From the NCBI GenBank assembly GCA_033977485.1, contig CM066998.1, forward strand, positions 24,491,501 through 24,555,500: 64,000 bases of DNA, given 5' to 3'. Below the pieces are notes generated by a model that was not told where the DNA came from, made no database searches, and saw only the letters and a program-made list of their open reading frames with translations. A program made the translations under genes and the position numbers. The stretch is from Hydrangea macrophylla (lineage: Eukaryota > Streptophyta > Magnoliopsida > Cornales > Hydrangeaceae). Positions 34,144 to 43,739 of this stretch are shown piece by piece. Position 1 is the stretch's first letter. Every line of letters begins with the position of its first letter.

Positions 34144-37016
34144 TGTGGATATCGCAATTTTTTCTTACCCACAGCTTTTCTTTTAAAGTTCTTTTAAATT
34201 TCAAATTCAAAACAAATGAGTCGCCACTTAATTTTTAAAAGGAAAAATTAAGAAACCATTTTTAAAGCAAACTGATGTTTTTAGAAACCAGAGATTAACT
34301 AGGTCCGAGGATTATGGAATGAGAGAGGAAGGATCCCGTCGGACTAAAACACCCTCTCTCATCCTATCTTGCGATAGGCCTCTACTCAACATCCTTTTAA
34401 TCAAATTATTAATTTAAATGTGCACTCAACTAATTCATATGTATATGTATACATTACACAAACATGTCAAAATGGTGTAAAATTACCAATCTACAAAATA
34501 TCATTCAAAAGCCAAGTAATTCAAGTAGCAAGCAATATGATATGCAATAAAGAACAAGAGAACTTACCCGGGATCCAGCCACGAATATTAAACGTGCAAT
34601 GCATGTGATTTAAATAAAAACTAGGAAAAGAGTCTCTAATCCATATATACAAGTAAAGCAAAACCTAATTCTAAGGTGTCGCGCGTTAAGTTGAAAAATC
34701 GATAAAATAGAGATAAACTAAAGAGGAGTTCGAGAAGTCATACCTTAATAGCGCTACAAAACAAAGGGTTAGTCCACATGATATACATTATATAAAGTTG
34801 AATCTTAAATAACAATCCTAGACTTCTAGCTTAAATCTATCAAATATAATTAAATCTAAAGCAAGCAAGTCCTAATTATAAGTGTCAAGCCATATGAATA
34901 TGTACATGAAAAGAATAAATTATTGGAGTACTCAATGATTTAGATCACTTAAACTTTGAATTCAAGCTTAACTAATCATTATTGAAACATGGTTTGAACC
35001 CTAGGTCATAGAAAAGTCATTTGGACCATTATTTACAAAGTTGGTCAAATCTGTCATAAATTTCTGAAAATTACAGAGAGCAGACCAGATCTTTGAGAAA
35101 ATAAAAAGCATGCTTCCCGTGGTTTGATCTTGATGATTTTTGGACACAAGATGCCTCTGTGTGTGTAGTTTACATCCCAAAAAGAAAATCAAAGTTTCAA
35201 CGGTTAGATCTCTGGGAAATGGACAAAAACCAGACATCACGCAGAGATTACAAATCTCTGTCCAGAGATTTTGTACGATTTTTTAAAAATAGCAAAAAGA
35301 CCAGAAATACTTTGTTCTTTTTAGGGTAGCTTCCTAACACATTAATCTACTTAGAAAAAATTATTTTGGGTCACAAATACTTGATTAAGGTTCTGATTTG
35401 CTTATTTCAAAAGGGTGTTGCTGTTCTGAAACTCTGGACAGATTATAGTGACTCCACAAAACTCATGACCAAACCACTTTAAAAATGAAATCTCCTTAAA
35501 ACAAAAATTGCAGTGGTAAAACATTGTGTTATTGATACTTTCCCGTTGGTTTCACTTGATTCCAACGGTTAGATTTTGAACCAAAAATCTATGATCAAAA
35601 CTGGTTTATGAACTCACTGCTCCAATATTGGATTTATCATCCTTTTTGCTACATCTACCAACTAAGCCATGGACATTAGCTTATCCTAAACCTAACTCTC
35701 CTTTCCCTTTGGTGTCATTGGAGATCAAAACATGACTAATACTCATGAGTCTCAAAGGAATATAGAAAGGATTCCATGAAACATCAAGCTAGAGGACCCA
35801 AGTCATAAGTATGGACTTGGATCCATCCATTTGCTTATAAAATGAAGTGATGATCAAACTTTGACTCTCATGTGAAGCATAAGCTTACATGAGATTCAAA
35901 ATATCAAACTCAAGAGCTTTCAAGAGAGATATTAAAGATCTCCAAGAATCTAAAAAAAAAAGTATAGACAAAAAGAAGAAATGAAATAAAGAAGACAAAG
36001 AGAGCTAATGCTCTAAACCCATCAAAGAGCCTTTTGGTAAAACTTGTTTATTTCAAATTCATAGATGCTTTCTAACCAAGCTAAGAAGAAATAAAAGAGA
36101 ATGAAAACTTAAATATGATTAGAGGCTTAAAAGAAAGAATGAAAAGGAGACAACTTATGGTTAGAGGATCACCTCCAAACTATCCTCAAAGCTTCTCTAC
36201 TTTGAAAATCTTCCAAGCTCTTCTTCAAGCTCTCCCAAACTCTCTATCTCTCCCAAACATGTGTTGTTATAGTGGTATATTATGGTATCTCTTTTTTTTG
36301 TATGTCCTCCCAAGGAAGATGCTCCTTCTTTTATAGACAAAAATACCAAGTTTTCTCACTGAATTCGAAGTAAAAGACAGGTCTCATTTGGTGGTACAAT
36401 ACGTACTTCCTGAAAATAGACAGACTGCTGCAGAAGGCGGCAGTCAAAAATCCTTTGCGGCAGTCAGTGGATGCCGCTGCGGCACTGCGTGAAAGCCGTG
36501 GCGGCATTCCGTGGCTGCCGCGCGGCTCTCAGTAAGTGCCGCGCCAAATTATTGATTGCCGCGTTTTTGTCAATCTTACTTTATCAGTTTTTTTGTTTTT
36601 ATCCGCATACATATACGTATTGTACCACAAAATACGGACTGTTAAAGCAAACGGCAGTCAGAAATTGTCGGCGGCACTCAGTGAATGCCGGTCCGTCATT
36701 CTGTGACTGCCGTTCGGCACTCACTAAGTGCCGCAAACAACTGCCGTGCGCCGGTTTCTGTTGAACTTCCCCTTTTTAGGTCTTTTCTTTTCTCCTTTTT
36801 CTTAAAAAAACTTATTTTCGAAGATCTTTTCCAAAAGTGATGTTTTATACCTGAATTCTCCTAAACACCTGGTATTTCATTCTGTGAAAATTTTACCGCG
36901 TTAGAGAACTTTCTGAAGAGCTTGGAACACTTCGAATCTTTCGGTCCTTGTCATCATCGGATATGGAGGTGACAATCTCCCTAATTCGACGTTTGATCAA
37001 AATTGGGGTGGCTACA
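34144..37016 (-). mobile_element. Solo Ogre-like LTR in the Athila-like 5' leader
   Basis: 2873 bp, on the minus strand from TGTAGCCACCCC (37016) to GATATCCACA (34144). It is flanked by an exact duplication GATGC (34139-34143 and 37017-37021). It shares with 58587-62004 the segment 'ggactaaaacaccc.ctctcat' and its surroundings near the 34144 end. It carries a minus-strand TATAAAAG at 36328-36335. No internal element sequence, so a solo LTR formed by LTR-LTR recombination. Confidence 0.9.
36465..36745. repeat. GCCGC/GCGGC cluster in solo LTR
   Basis: Repeated pieces such as gatgccgctgcggcactgcg, gtgaaagccgtggcggcatt and ctcagtaagtgccgcgcc, many containing inverted GCCGC and GCGGC. Comparable clusters are at 18435-18478 and 61325-61425. 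Confidence 0.75.
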
Positions 37017-37500
37017 GATGCATGTAAATTATCCTGTAATGCAATGACCACATCAATTCCCAGCGCCCTGGGTGTCCTAGCTAATTCAGTGCAATTAACC
37101 CTAAACTAATGCAAATAGTGCGTCACAGCGCCCTGACTTACAGTGGTTTAAAGCGAGTTTCACAAGAAGCAATTTACTTGAATTTTTTTTTTCTTTCGCG
37201 TATGCTCCTTTGATGTGATTAGCTAATCCACTCGAAATGCTAGAATTTTGAGTTCAGTGGTTTAAAGAGAGTTTCATAAGAAGCAATTTACTTGAATTTT
37301 TTTTTCTTTCGCGTAAGCTCCTTTGATGTGATTAGCTAATCCACTCGAAACGCTAGAATTTTGAGTTCCTAAGAAATTACAAAAATAAAAGAAAAGTTAG
37401 TAACTTAAAATAAAAACAAAAAATTGGAAAAAGAAAACTTAATCTAATATTTACGAATTAACTAAACTAAGATTCTAAAACTAAAGGTAGTAATTTGCAA
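37017..37500 (-). other. Athila-like 5' leader with a tandem duplication
   Basis: No gene. An approximately 114 bp segment is present twice in tandem (about 37140-37254 and 37255-37367), with 'cagtggtttaaag.gagttt' and 'ctcctttgatgtgattagct' in both copies and only a few differences. It lies between the PBS and the solo LTR insertion. Confidence 0.8.
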
Positions 37501-37519
37501 TCCCCGGCAACGGCGCCAA
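37501..37519 (-). other. Athila-like element primer binding site
   Basis: The minus strand reads TGGCGCCGTTGCCGGGGA a few bases inside the 5' LTR. This is the classic plant sequence complementary to the 3' end of tRNA-Asp, well known from Athila elements. Confidence 0.85.
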
Positions 37520-37522
37520 AAA

Positions 37523-38708
37523 TTGATCTTGTCAGAATCAAGATATAAAAGTATACTTTACTTTTCTAAAGATTTGCAGTGTGGAAGTTAAGTCGAACCC
37601 ACAGAGATTGATTAACTACCGTGCTTTAATTTTAAAATCTAAATTTGGCTAATTTAAGAAAAACAGATTTTGATTTGATTTTAATTAAACTAATAACAAT
37701 AGAAGTAAATCTAAATTATGAAAGCAATTAAATAGTTGTTTTTATAATAAGTTTAAGGAACTTAGGATTGCAAATCCACCACTAGCTTCATAATAAGGGT
37801 ATCTACGAATTACTTTAGCTTATTAAGTTGGATGATAATGGGGAATTGTAGTTACAAGCCCAATTCCTCCGTCAAGAAAATAACTATGGTTCAAGCACCA
37901 ACATAATCCATCTTCGGTTAGCACGAATTATCCCACAATAAACTAGGGTTGTGTTATAATCTGTCTAATCTAGGCATGGACTATTCGGATACTTGCTAGC
38001 ACAATTCAATTTAAGCACCATTACATGTAAACAATCTATACAAGCACAGCAAGCATAGATCATTGAGCACACTACCATCAAAATAGATCTAAGACAAGAA
38101 TAGATTTTGAAAGTAACGATTTAATCAATAGAAGCACGATTTATTTATAAAAATCCTTGGAACATGTAACTGTCATCCATACATAATAAAACTAAAATAA
38201 AAACATAAAATACACCCTATTACTTGGCTAGGGTTTCATTGAAACCCTAGATCTTGAGTTTAGTTGGTCATTGAATTGATGAACGGCAAGAGGTTGATGA
38301 AGGAGGCCATGGAAATCCTTGGTCTTCTTCTTCTTCTCCTTGCTTCCCTCCCTTCAATGGCTGAAAGTGTGGTTATATATTGTGTGTATAACAATTGCCA
38401 ACCCTTTAATTGAAGTAAAAGAGGATATATATAGATTTTTCAACAAGTTTTGGAAGCTCTCCTAACCCGAAACGTACTAAAACTGCTTTATTTTGCAATC
38501 TGGACGTAATTAGGCAGTTTCGTTCGTTTAGGAATCATCAGTAGAGTGAAATACGCAAGTTCCATTTTTGGACGTAACTTGGTATACTTGATTTCTTCCA
38601 AAACCTGTCAGAAAATAGAAAACGAAGTAAAAATATACAAAAACAGGATAAAAAGGTACTAACAAACGGAAGTTAAAGCATATAATTAGGATCTGTTCTC
38701 TCCCGATC
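37523..38708 (-). repeat. Athila-like element 5' LTR
   Basis: 1186 bp, about the same sequence as 27411-28739 but without an approximately 140 bp GC-rich segment. On the minus strand it begins GATCGGGAG and ends AAGATCAA, so it lacks canonical TG...CA ends if ATTTG is the duplication. Confidence 0.9.
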
Positions 38709-39058
38709 ATTTGCCAATATCCATGTTCCTTCGTTTGCCCTCTTCTGGTTGATAAACTCCTTTTTCCCCCAGTCGGTATTGTGTTGTGCTCTGAGTGATG
38801 TTTGAATGCTGTTTTCGAGACTGACGTGGAATCCTTTACACAATTGGCCAGCCTTTGTATTTATTGTGGCCTTTAGGAAATTCTGATATGGTAAGGACTC
38901 CTTGAATTGTGCCCTAAGCAAGATATAGACGGCAAAATCCTTCCCAACTTCAAACTCTTCCCTTATCCTGATCCTGATTGATTCAACCCCATAATCTTTG
39001 GGATTATCCCTCCATATCCAGCTGGATGCGCTCAAACCCATTCCTAAAAGAACTCTGC
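38709..39058 (-). other. LINE 5' end: ORF1 start codon and 5' region
   Basis: ATG at 38724-38722 begins M-D-I-G and runs into the duplication ATTTG (38709-38713). An overlapping open frame of 122 codons (39041-38673) reads out of register with ORF1 and crosses into the LTR, so I treat it as chance. The remainder is presumed 5' untranslated DNA. The outer boundary near 39058 is a guess from where LTR-like sequence begins. Confidence 0.55.
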
Positions 39059-39503
39059 TTCCTTAATTTTAGGATGACGTCATCATGACAACTAAGAAAC
39101 AGAACCGCCTAATCCATTTATCTATCGGGCTTCCATAACTATGACTACGCATTTTTCCCATCAGAATGCCTTACTTGCCAGCTGTCATGTCTTCTGAAGC
39201 GTATAGCATGATGACAACTAAGTACATATTTCCAACTAATCGGGCTCAAACACTTGTCGTTATTATTTTATCCCAATTATGGTGCCCAATGACTGGGCGT
39301 CTGACCTTTATCACCTATTGGACGCCAACAGGCTTGACTCTACACTTTATCCTTCTAAACCACGTGACGTTTCACCTCTTGAGCCCGATAGCCCTTCATA
39401 GCCTTGAGCCGGCCAATGCCAAATAGATCCTGGGCTGGCCAAATTCTAGCCCACTCCAATTCATTCGGGCTCAAAAACCCTTAGCGGTTTTTGGGTGCAA
39501 ACA
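39059..39503 (-). repeat. Fragment of a Tat-2-related LTR
   Basis: From 39503 leftward the minus strand reads TGTTTGCACCCAAAAACCG..., matching the first 45 bp or so of the Tat-2 3' LTR (54563 on), including 't.ttgagcccgaat'. After that only scattered similarity remains ('gagcccga' motifs). The other end, expected to end GCAAACA, is not found before the LINE begins. Confidence 0.6.
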
Positions 39504-39719
39504 CTAACTTGACCTAAAAACATAGAGTAATTAATGTTATTTTTTTTTAATTTTGTATTCTAAATATTTTCTAACCACATGTGATAGTGGGTTCACCTTT
39601 AATAATAATGGGATCATTTCAACATTATTTAATCAAAATTAGGTGTGCCTACTGCTATGTGTTTGGTAATGATTTGAGATACAAAATTTGAGAAGCATAG
39701 CATTACTCAAAAAACTTAA
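39504..39719. other. AT-rich spacer
   Basis: No gene or element end recognised. Confidence 0.5.
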
Positions 39720-39965
39720 GATAGTGGTCCGTTTGATAAAATTGAAAATTTAGTACTAAATTTTAAGTTCTGAAAATTTTAAGTTTTTGGATTTACAAGA
39801 CTAAAAATAATGTATCAAGTACTAAAAAAAATTGCATTCACTTATTTTCTTTAGTAAAAATTTGTTACTTAAAGTTCTCAATAAGACTTTGACTGTTTTT
39901 CAGTTAAAGTAATACATTATCAAACGCATTGATAAGAAATAAGTGTTGAAAATCGCGACCATCCC
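39720..39965. mobile_element. Possible small MITE with TTTGATAA ends
   Basis: Begins near 'gtttgataaaattg' and ends near 'cattatcaaacgcattga', with inverted TTTGATAA/TTATCAAA and an interior rich in 'ctgaaaattttaag'. Two similar stretches occur near 55838 and 56087. No clear target duplication found. Confidence 0.4.
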
Positions 39966-40001
39966 CCTATATTTAGAGAAAAAAAATTCTATTTTACTAT
40001 A

Positions 40002-40174
40002 CGAGTAACTTAGGACACAACCAAATACACAACTTTTGGGACACAACCCAATTAATGTGTTTATCTCTCTCCTGTGATGTCACTATACCCCACAATGACA
40101 CAGGAGAGAGATAGACACATTAATTAGGTTGTGTCCTAAAAGTTGTGTGTTTGGTTGTGCCCCAAGTATTACTC
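40002..40174. mobile_element. Foldback MITE, Mutator-like, 9 bp duplication
   Basis: The two halves are inverted copies of about 80 bp (left 'acacaaccaaatacacaact', right its near-complement) round a short loop near 40080-40095. The exact 9 bp duplication TTTACTATA (39993-40001 and 40175-40183) is typical of Mutator-like elements. No coding sequence. Confidence 0.85.
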
Positions 40175-40449
40175 TTTACTATAATTATATATAAATATGT
40201 TTTAGGTATATATACTCGCCCCTGATTTTGTTTGAAAATTATTAAACTTGCTCGGCCCTAAAACTTGCTGACCCCTAAGCTTAATTCTTGGATCATTCCT
40301 TGGCTTTGGCCGAATAATGCGAAATTCTCAATCTTTTATTACACCGTGTAAACAATGTGGGATCTTAATTCACATGTGATGCTAACAATCTCCTCCATCC
40401 AATCCCTCGCTAACAATGCTCTACTACAGCTAAACGGTTAACTCAAAGG

Positions 40450-40980
40450 TAGGAGTGGGCAAACAGTTAGGTTAACCGAACAAACCGAACCAACTGAACC
40501 GAATTTTCAATTTCAGTTCGGTTATTTCAGATAAAAATTTTAGTTCGGTTAAAAACCGAACCGAATTAAAAATTTCAGTTCGGTTATCAGTTGCCTATAG
40601 GTAAACTGAACCGAACCGAACCGAAAAACTGAAATTTTATTTTTTATTTTTATTTTCTATATTATTAATATACTTATACCTAACTATAGATAATAAAATA
40701 TAAGTATTTTTACAATTGAAAATAAATTAAAGTATGCTTTCTTTGCAATATGAAAGAGAAAGGAAAAAAAACATTAAAAAGTTGAGAAAAATGAAAAAAA
40801 AAAAAAAAATTGAGTTTTTTACAATTCGGTTAACCGAATAAACAAACCGAACCGAATTTGTAATTCAGTTAACCGAACCGAAACAACCGAATTATATTTC
40901 AGTCAGTTAACAGTTGATAATCCTCCAAACCGAACCGAATAGTGCCAAACCGAACCGAACCGACCGAATGCCCACCCCTA
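40450..40980. mobile_element. Non-autonomous hAT-like element made of CCGAAC repeats
   Basis: 531 bp with ends TAGGAGTGGGCA / TGCCCACCCCTA and an exact 8 bp duplication CTCAAAGG (40442-40449 and 40981-40988). The ends consist of ccgaac/gttcgg repeats in both orientations; the middle is AT-rich. Confidence 0.88.
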
Positions 40981-40988
40981 CTCAAAGG

Positions 40989-41427
40989 GCCTTCTGATAG
41001 CAAATGCTAAGACCATCTCTAAGGGCAACATCAAAATTAATGTAGCGAATATGTACTTCAATACATCAAAGATAAAGTTGATGTATGAATTTTGATATAC
41101 AAAAATGTACTGTTGGAATTAATTTCAGTTATGGATAACTTTGAAATTGATTATTTCCTAATTTTATGTGATCCATATGAGAATCTAAGTCTAATTAGGA
41201 TTTAATTGGATAAGTCAATATTGATAAGGATTATGGGTGATCAGTTTACCATTTGAAGTCTACTATGATGTAAGGTAGTAATTAAATGAACTCTATTAAG
41301 AATTGATGAGTTTTTTTGCCAAAATTGTACTACTTTTCAAAATAATTTTCAATCTAGCACTGTTGGAATAATAAATCCCACTATAGTTTCCCACGTATAT
41401 ATATATACACTTACATTAATACACATG
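40989..41427. other. AT-rich spacer
   Basis: Nothing coding. 'aagaccatctctaagggcaa' at about 41010 resembles the end of common plant MITEs, but a partner end was not found. Confidence 0.4.
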
Positions 41428-42351
41428 CACTGGCGGAGGCACATGGGGAACGGGGGATCCAAGCCTCCTTGAGATTTTGAGAATTAAAATTTTACCTTAA
41501 GTTTTTTTTAGTATTTTACATTTAGGCCCCCCTCAACTATGTTTAGGCTCCCTCAATTTATGTTTAGGCCCCCCTCAACTTATGTTTAGACTCTCAAAGG
41601 GGTCCAATGCCCAATTTAGTGCTAACAACTACATATATATTGATATACATATATATACAATTAAAAGGAAAAGCACCTAAAATTTTAAAAATTACACTTT
41701 TATTGTGATAATTTTATGAGTTTTAGAAATAGGCCCCCCTCAACTTATTTAGGCCACCCCTCAACTTATGTTTAGGCCCCCCAAAAGGTCCAAGTAGGGG
41801 TGAAATCGGTTCGGTTCGGTCGGTTTTGGGGGGTTTTTTCCACCGACCGATCGGTTCGGTTTCGGTCGGTTTTTTCGGTTTTAGGCTTAATTTTCGGCTC
41901 GGTTTTCGATTTTACATTGCACCTACCTCATGAAAACCGACCGAACCGATCGGTTCGGTTCGGTGGTTCGGTTTATTCGGTTTTGCTATCACCCCTAGGT
42001 CCTAGGGCCAATGTAGTGTCATCAACTACATATACATTGATATACAAGTATATACAACTCAAAAGGGAAGGTGCCTAGAATTTTGAAAATTACACTTTTA
42101 GTGTGAGAATTTTATACGTTTTAGAAATAGGCCCCCCTAGAATTTTGAAAGACACTATACAATATTTACGTATCACCAAATAGATTCATATTATAAGCAT
42201 ATCCCAAAAAAATTACAATTGTATACAAGTAGGCCCTAAAAAAATACCAATTGTGTATAAATAGACCCCAAAAAAATCGCCTCGGAGGCCCTGCCCCCGA
42301 ACCCCCGTATAGCCTAGGCCCCCCTAACCAAAATTCTTGGCTCCGCCCCTG
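41428..42351. mobile_element. Non-autonomous hAT-like element with a nested MITE
   Basis: 924 bp from CACTGGCGGAGGCA to TTGGCTCCGCCCCTG, inverted ends of the CAGGGGCGGAGCCA type common in plant hATs. The exact 8 bp duplication TACACATG is at 41420-41427 and 42352-42359. 'aggcccccctcaacttatg' is repeated inside. No transposase frame. It contains 41795-41997. Confidence 0.9.
41795..41997. mobile_element. 203 bp hAT-like MITE of CGGTTCGGTT repeats, nested
   Basis: Ends TAGGGGTGAAATCGG / TGCTATCACCCCTA are inverted. Flanks GGTCCAAG (41787-41794) and GGTCCTAG (41998-42005) match at 7 of 8 positions. The interior is almost wholly cggttcggtt-type repeat. Confidence 0.8.
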
Positions 42352-42359
42352 TACACATG

Positions 42360-42718
42360 GCATTGCATACTATAGTATGATATGTTTATATTACTCTATT
42401 TACATACATATATAAGTATAGCAAAAACTGTCCATCAATTTTCTGAATTTCGACTTCAACAGGAATCTCCAAGACAGAGACACTCCATTAATGAAAATTA
42501 TGATGTTCCTTGACCATATGTTTTTTATTTCAACCACATCTTTCATCTGAATTTCTCTTCAAATTAGTGAGAACTAAGCCTTTTTAATTCTAGGTATTTG
42601 ATGTTTTGGAAGATGAAGAAATAAACTCAGAAGTAAATGGTACCAACCAAAACTAGGCGTCAATGTTTATGCTCCAGTTTAGGTCTTCAATTCATTATCA
42701 CTCTCACGTCATTTTAGA
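42360..42718. other. Spacer of unknown origin
   Basis: No gene. It abuts the truncated Tat-2 5' LTR; the junction at 42718/42719 is sharp. Confidence 0.5.
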
Positions 42719-43701
42719 ATGTATGAGGATTATCGGGCATTGGAATAACATAATCCAATGCAGTGTAAGCTCGATGGTGGATTGAAGCAACACGGAGGAC
42801 AAGCGGACACCGTGTAATGAAGGATGGCTATATCAGTCTGATTGGGCGTTCGTAGAAAGGTAATCGGACGTGAAAAAGAGGGTATTTAATTGGCTAAGCC
42901 CGATTCAACCACGAGAGTAGTTAACAAAGCCGATGGACTGAAAGGGAAAGGCAGTGCTATCCACAGCTGTCAGGACGACGTCATCCCAGATTGTTGGAAA
43001 CGAGAGTCCATTTAGGAAACAAATCTGATCATGTCCAGCAGGATTTAGAAGGCTGATCCCTAAATTACAGGGATTGATTCAATCAGAATCTGGATAAGGT
43101 AGGAGTCAAAGATTGGGAAAGTTTCTTACACCATCAGCCAATCAGCCACGCAGCTTGGGGCGTAAGCTAAGGAGTCTTTTCCTTATCAGGAGTCATCCAT
43201 GGCCGCTATAAATCAGCAGGTAGGCCAAGCAGTTAGGGTACTCCGCGTCATCTCGAAAACAGCACACATACTGCATTCGAAGCATTCAAGGCATTCAAAG
43301 CACTCAAGTCTTTATGTTTTTCAGCACATAACAAATATGTCTGCCCTATTTTGTTATTTCTTTTTTTATTCTTCTGAATAATCAGTTTGTTCTGGTTTGT
43401 TCTTTAGATCTGTTTATGTTTTCCAAACACTTAATAAAATCTTCGTTTTATTAATCTGTTTGTGATTGTTTACCTGTTAAACTCGACACTGTTTAGCTTG
43501 TGCGCTTCAGTACTGCTAAAGAATTTACAGTGAGGGTACTTTCCTACTCACTACACACAATCACTCTGTTTAGAAGTCAGATTCATAAACCCTTGTGTAT
43601 CACTCACACAAGCATTTAGGAAATTAGTTTGCACACACATATACACACACACACTGAGCCTGTTTGACTCTGGCTTGCCCGCGTAAATTACAAAGCAAAC
43701 A
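42719..43701 (+). repeat. Tat-2 5' LTR, truncated
   Basis: Matches 54723-55703 closely up to the end AGCAAACA. The first 160 bp of the family LTR (54563-54722) is absent and replaced by unrelated sequence. TATAAATC is at 43207-43214 and AATAAA at 43433-43438. Confidence 0.92.
43207..43214 (+). promoter_or_regulatory. Tat-2 LTR TATA box
   Basis: TATAAATC in both LTRs (also near 55211), about 225 bp before AATAAA (43433), a spacing that suits an R region. Confidence 0.5.
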
Positions 43702-43706
43702 TTTTT

Positions 43707-43724
43707 TGGCACGCACGGTGGGAC
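43707..43724 (+). other. Tat-2 primer binding site
   Basis: TGGCACGCACGGTGGGAC starts five bases after the LTR. It has the usual TGG start but differs from the TGGCGCC of Tat-1, so a different tRNA primer is implied. Confidence 0.65.
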
Positions 43725-43739
43725 TCACAGTGTCAAGCC

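Larger units (their letters stand above)
27411..38708 (-). mobile_element. Athila-like LTR element with gag and protease only, minus strand
   Basis: LTRs at 37523-38708 (5') and 27411-28739 (3') flank a PBS, gag, zinc knuckle and protease on the minus strand. The exact duplication ATTTG is at 27406-27410 and 38709-38713. No RT, RNase H or integrase is present. After the protease (ends about 31471) comes an element-typical non-coding tail including 'gcctcccaagaagcgc' near 31297. It is thus non-autonomous and would need pol proteins from a relative. A solo Ogre-like LTR lies in its 5'UTR. PBS and protease style point to the Athila group. Confidence 0.85.
21210..39058 (-). mobile_element. L1-type LINE, minus strand, interrupted by an Athila-like element
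   Basis: On the minus strand: a 5' region (39058-38725), ORF1 with an RRM-like domain (start 38724, then 27410 to about 25515), and ORF2 with endonuclease, RT and RNase H (25474-21306). RRM-bearing ORF1 and C-terminal RNase H are both known in plant L1 lineages. No poly(A) tail is visible at the 21210 end, where the sequence meets the Ogre-like LTR, so the 3' end was probably lost or interrupted. The outer limits are approximate. Confidence 0.8.

Noticed and set aside
38673..39041. 122-codon minus-strand frame as the N-terminus of LINE ORF1
   Set aside because: It is out of register with the RRM frame and crosses into the Athila-like LTR. ATG at 38724 is in register.
40450..40980. Telomere-like or centromeric satellite because of short repeated units
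   Set aside because: The unit is ccgaac/gttcgg, not a plant telomere repeat, and the stretch has hAT-type ends and an 8 bp duplication.
43199..43381. 60-codon frame repeated at 55203-55385
   Set aside because: It repeats because it lies in both Tat-2 LTRs, overlapping the TATA and leader. No sign of a protein.
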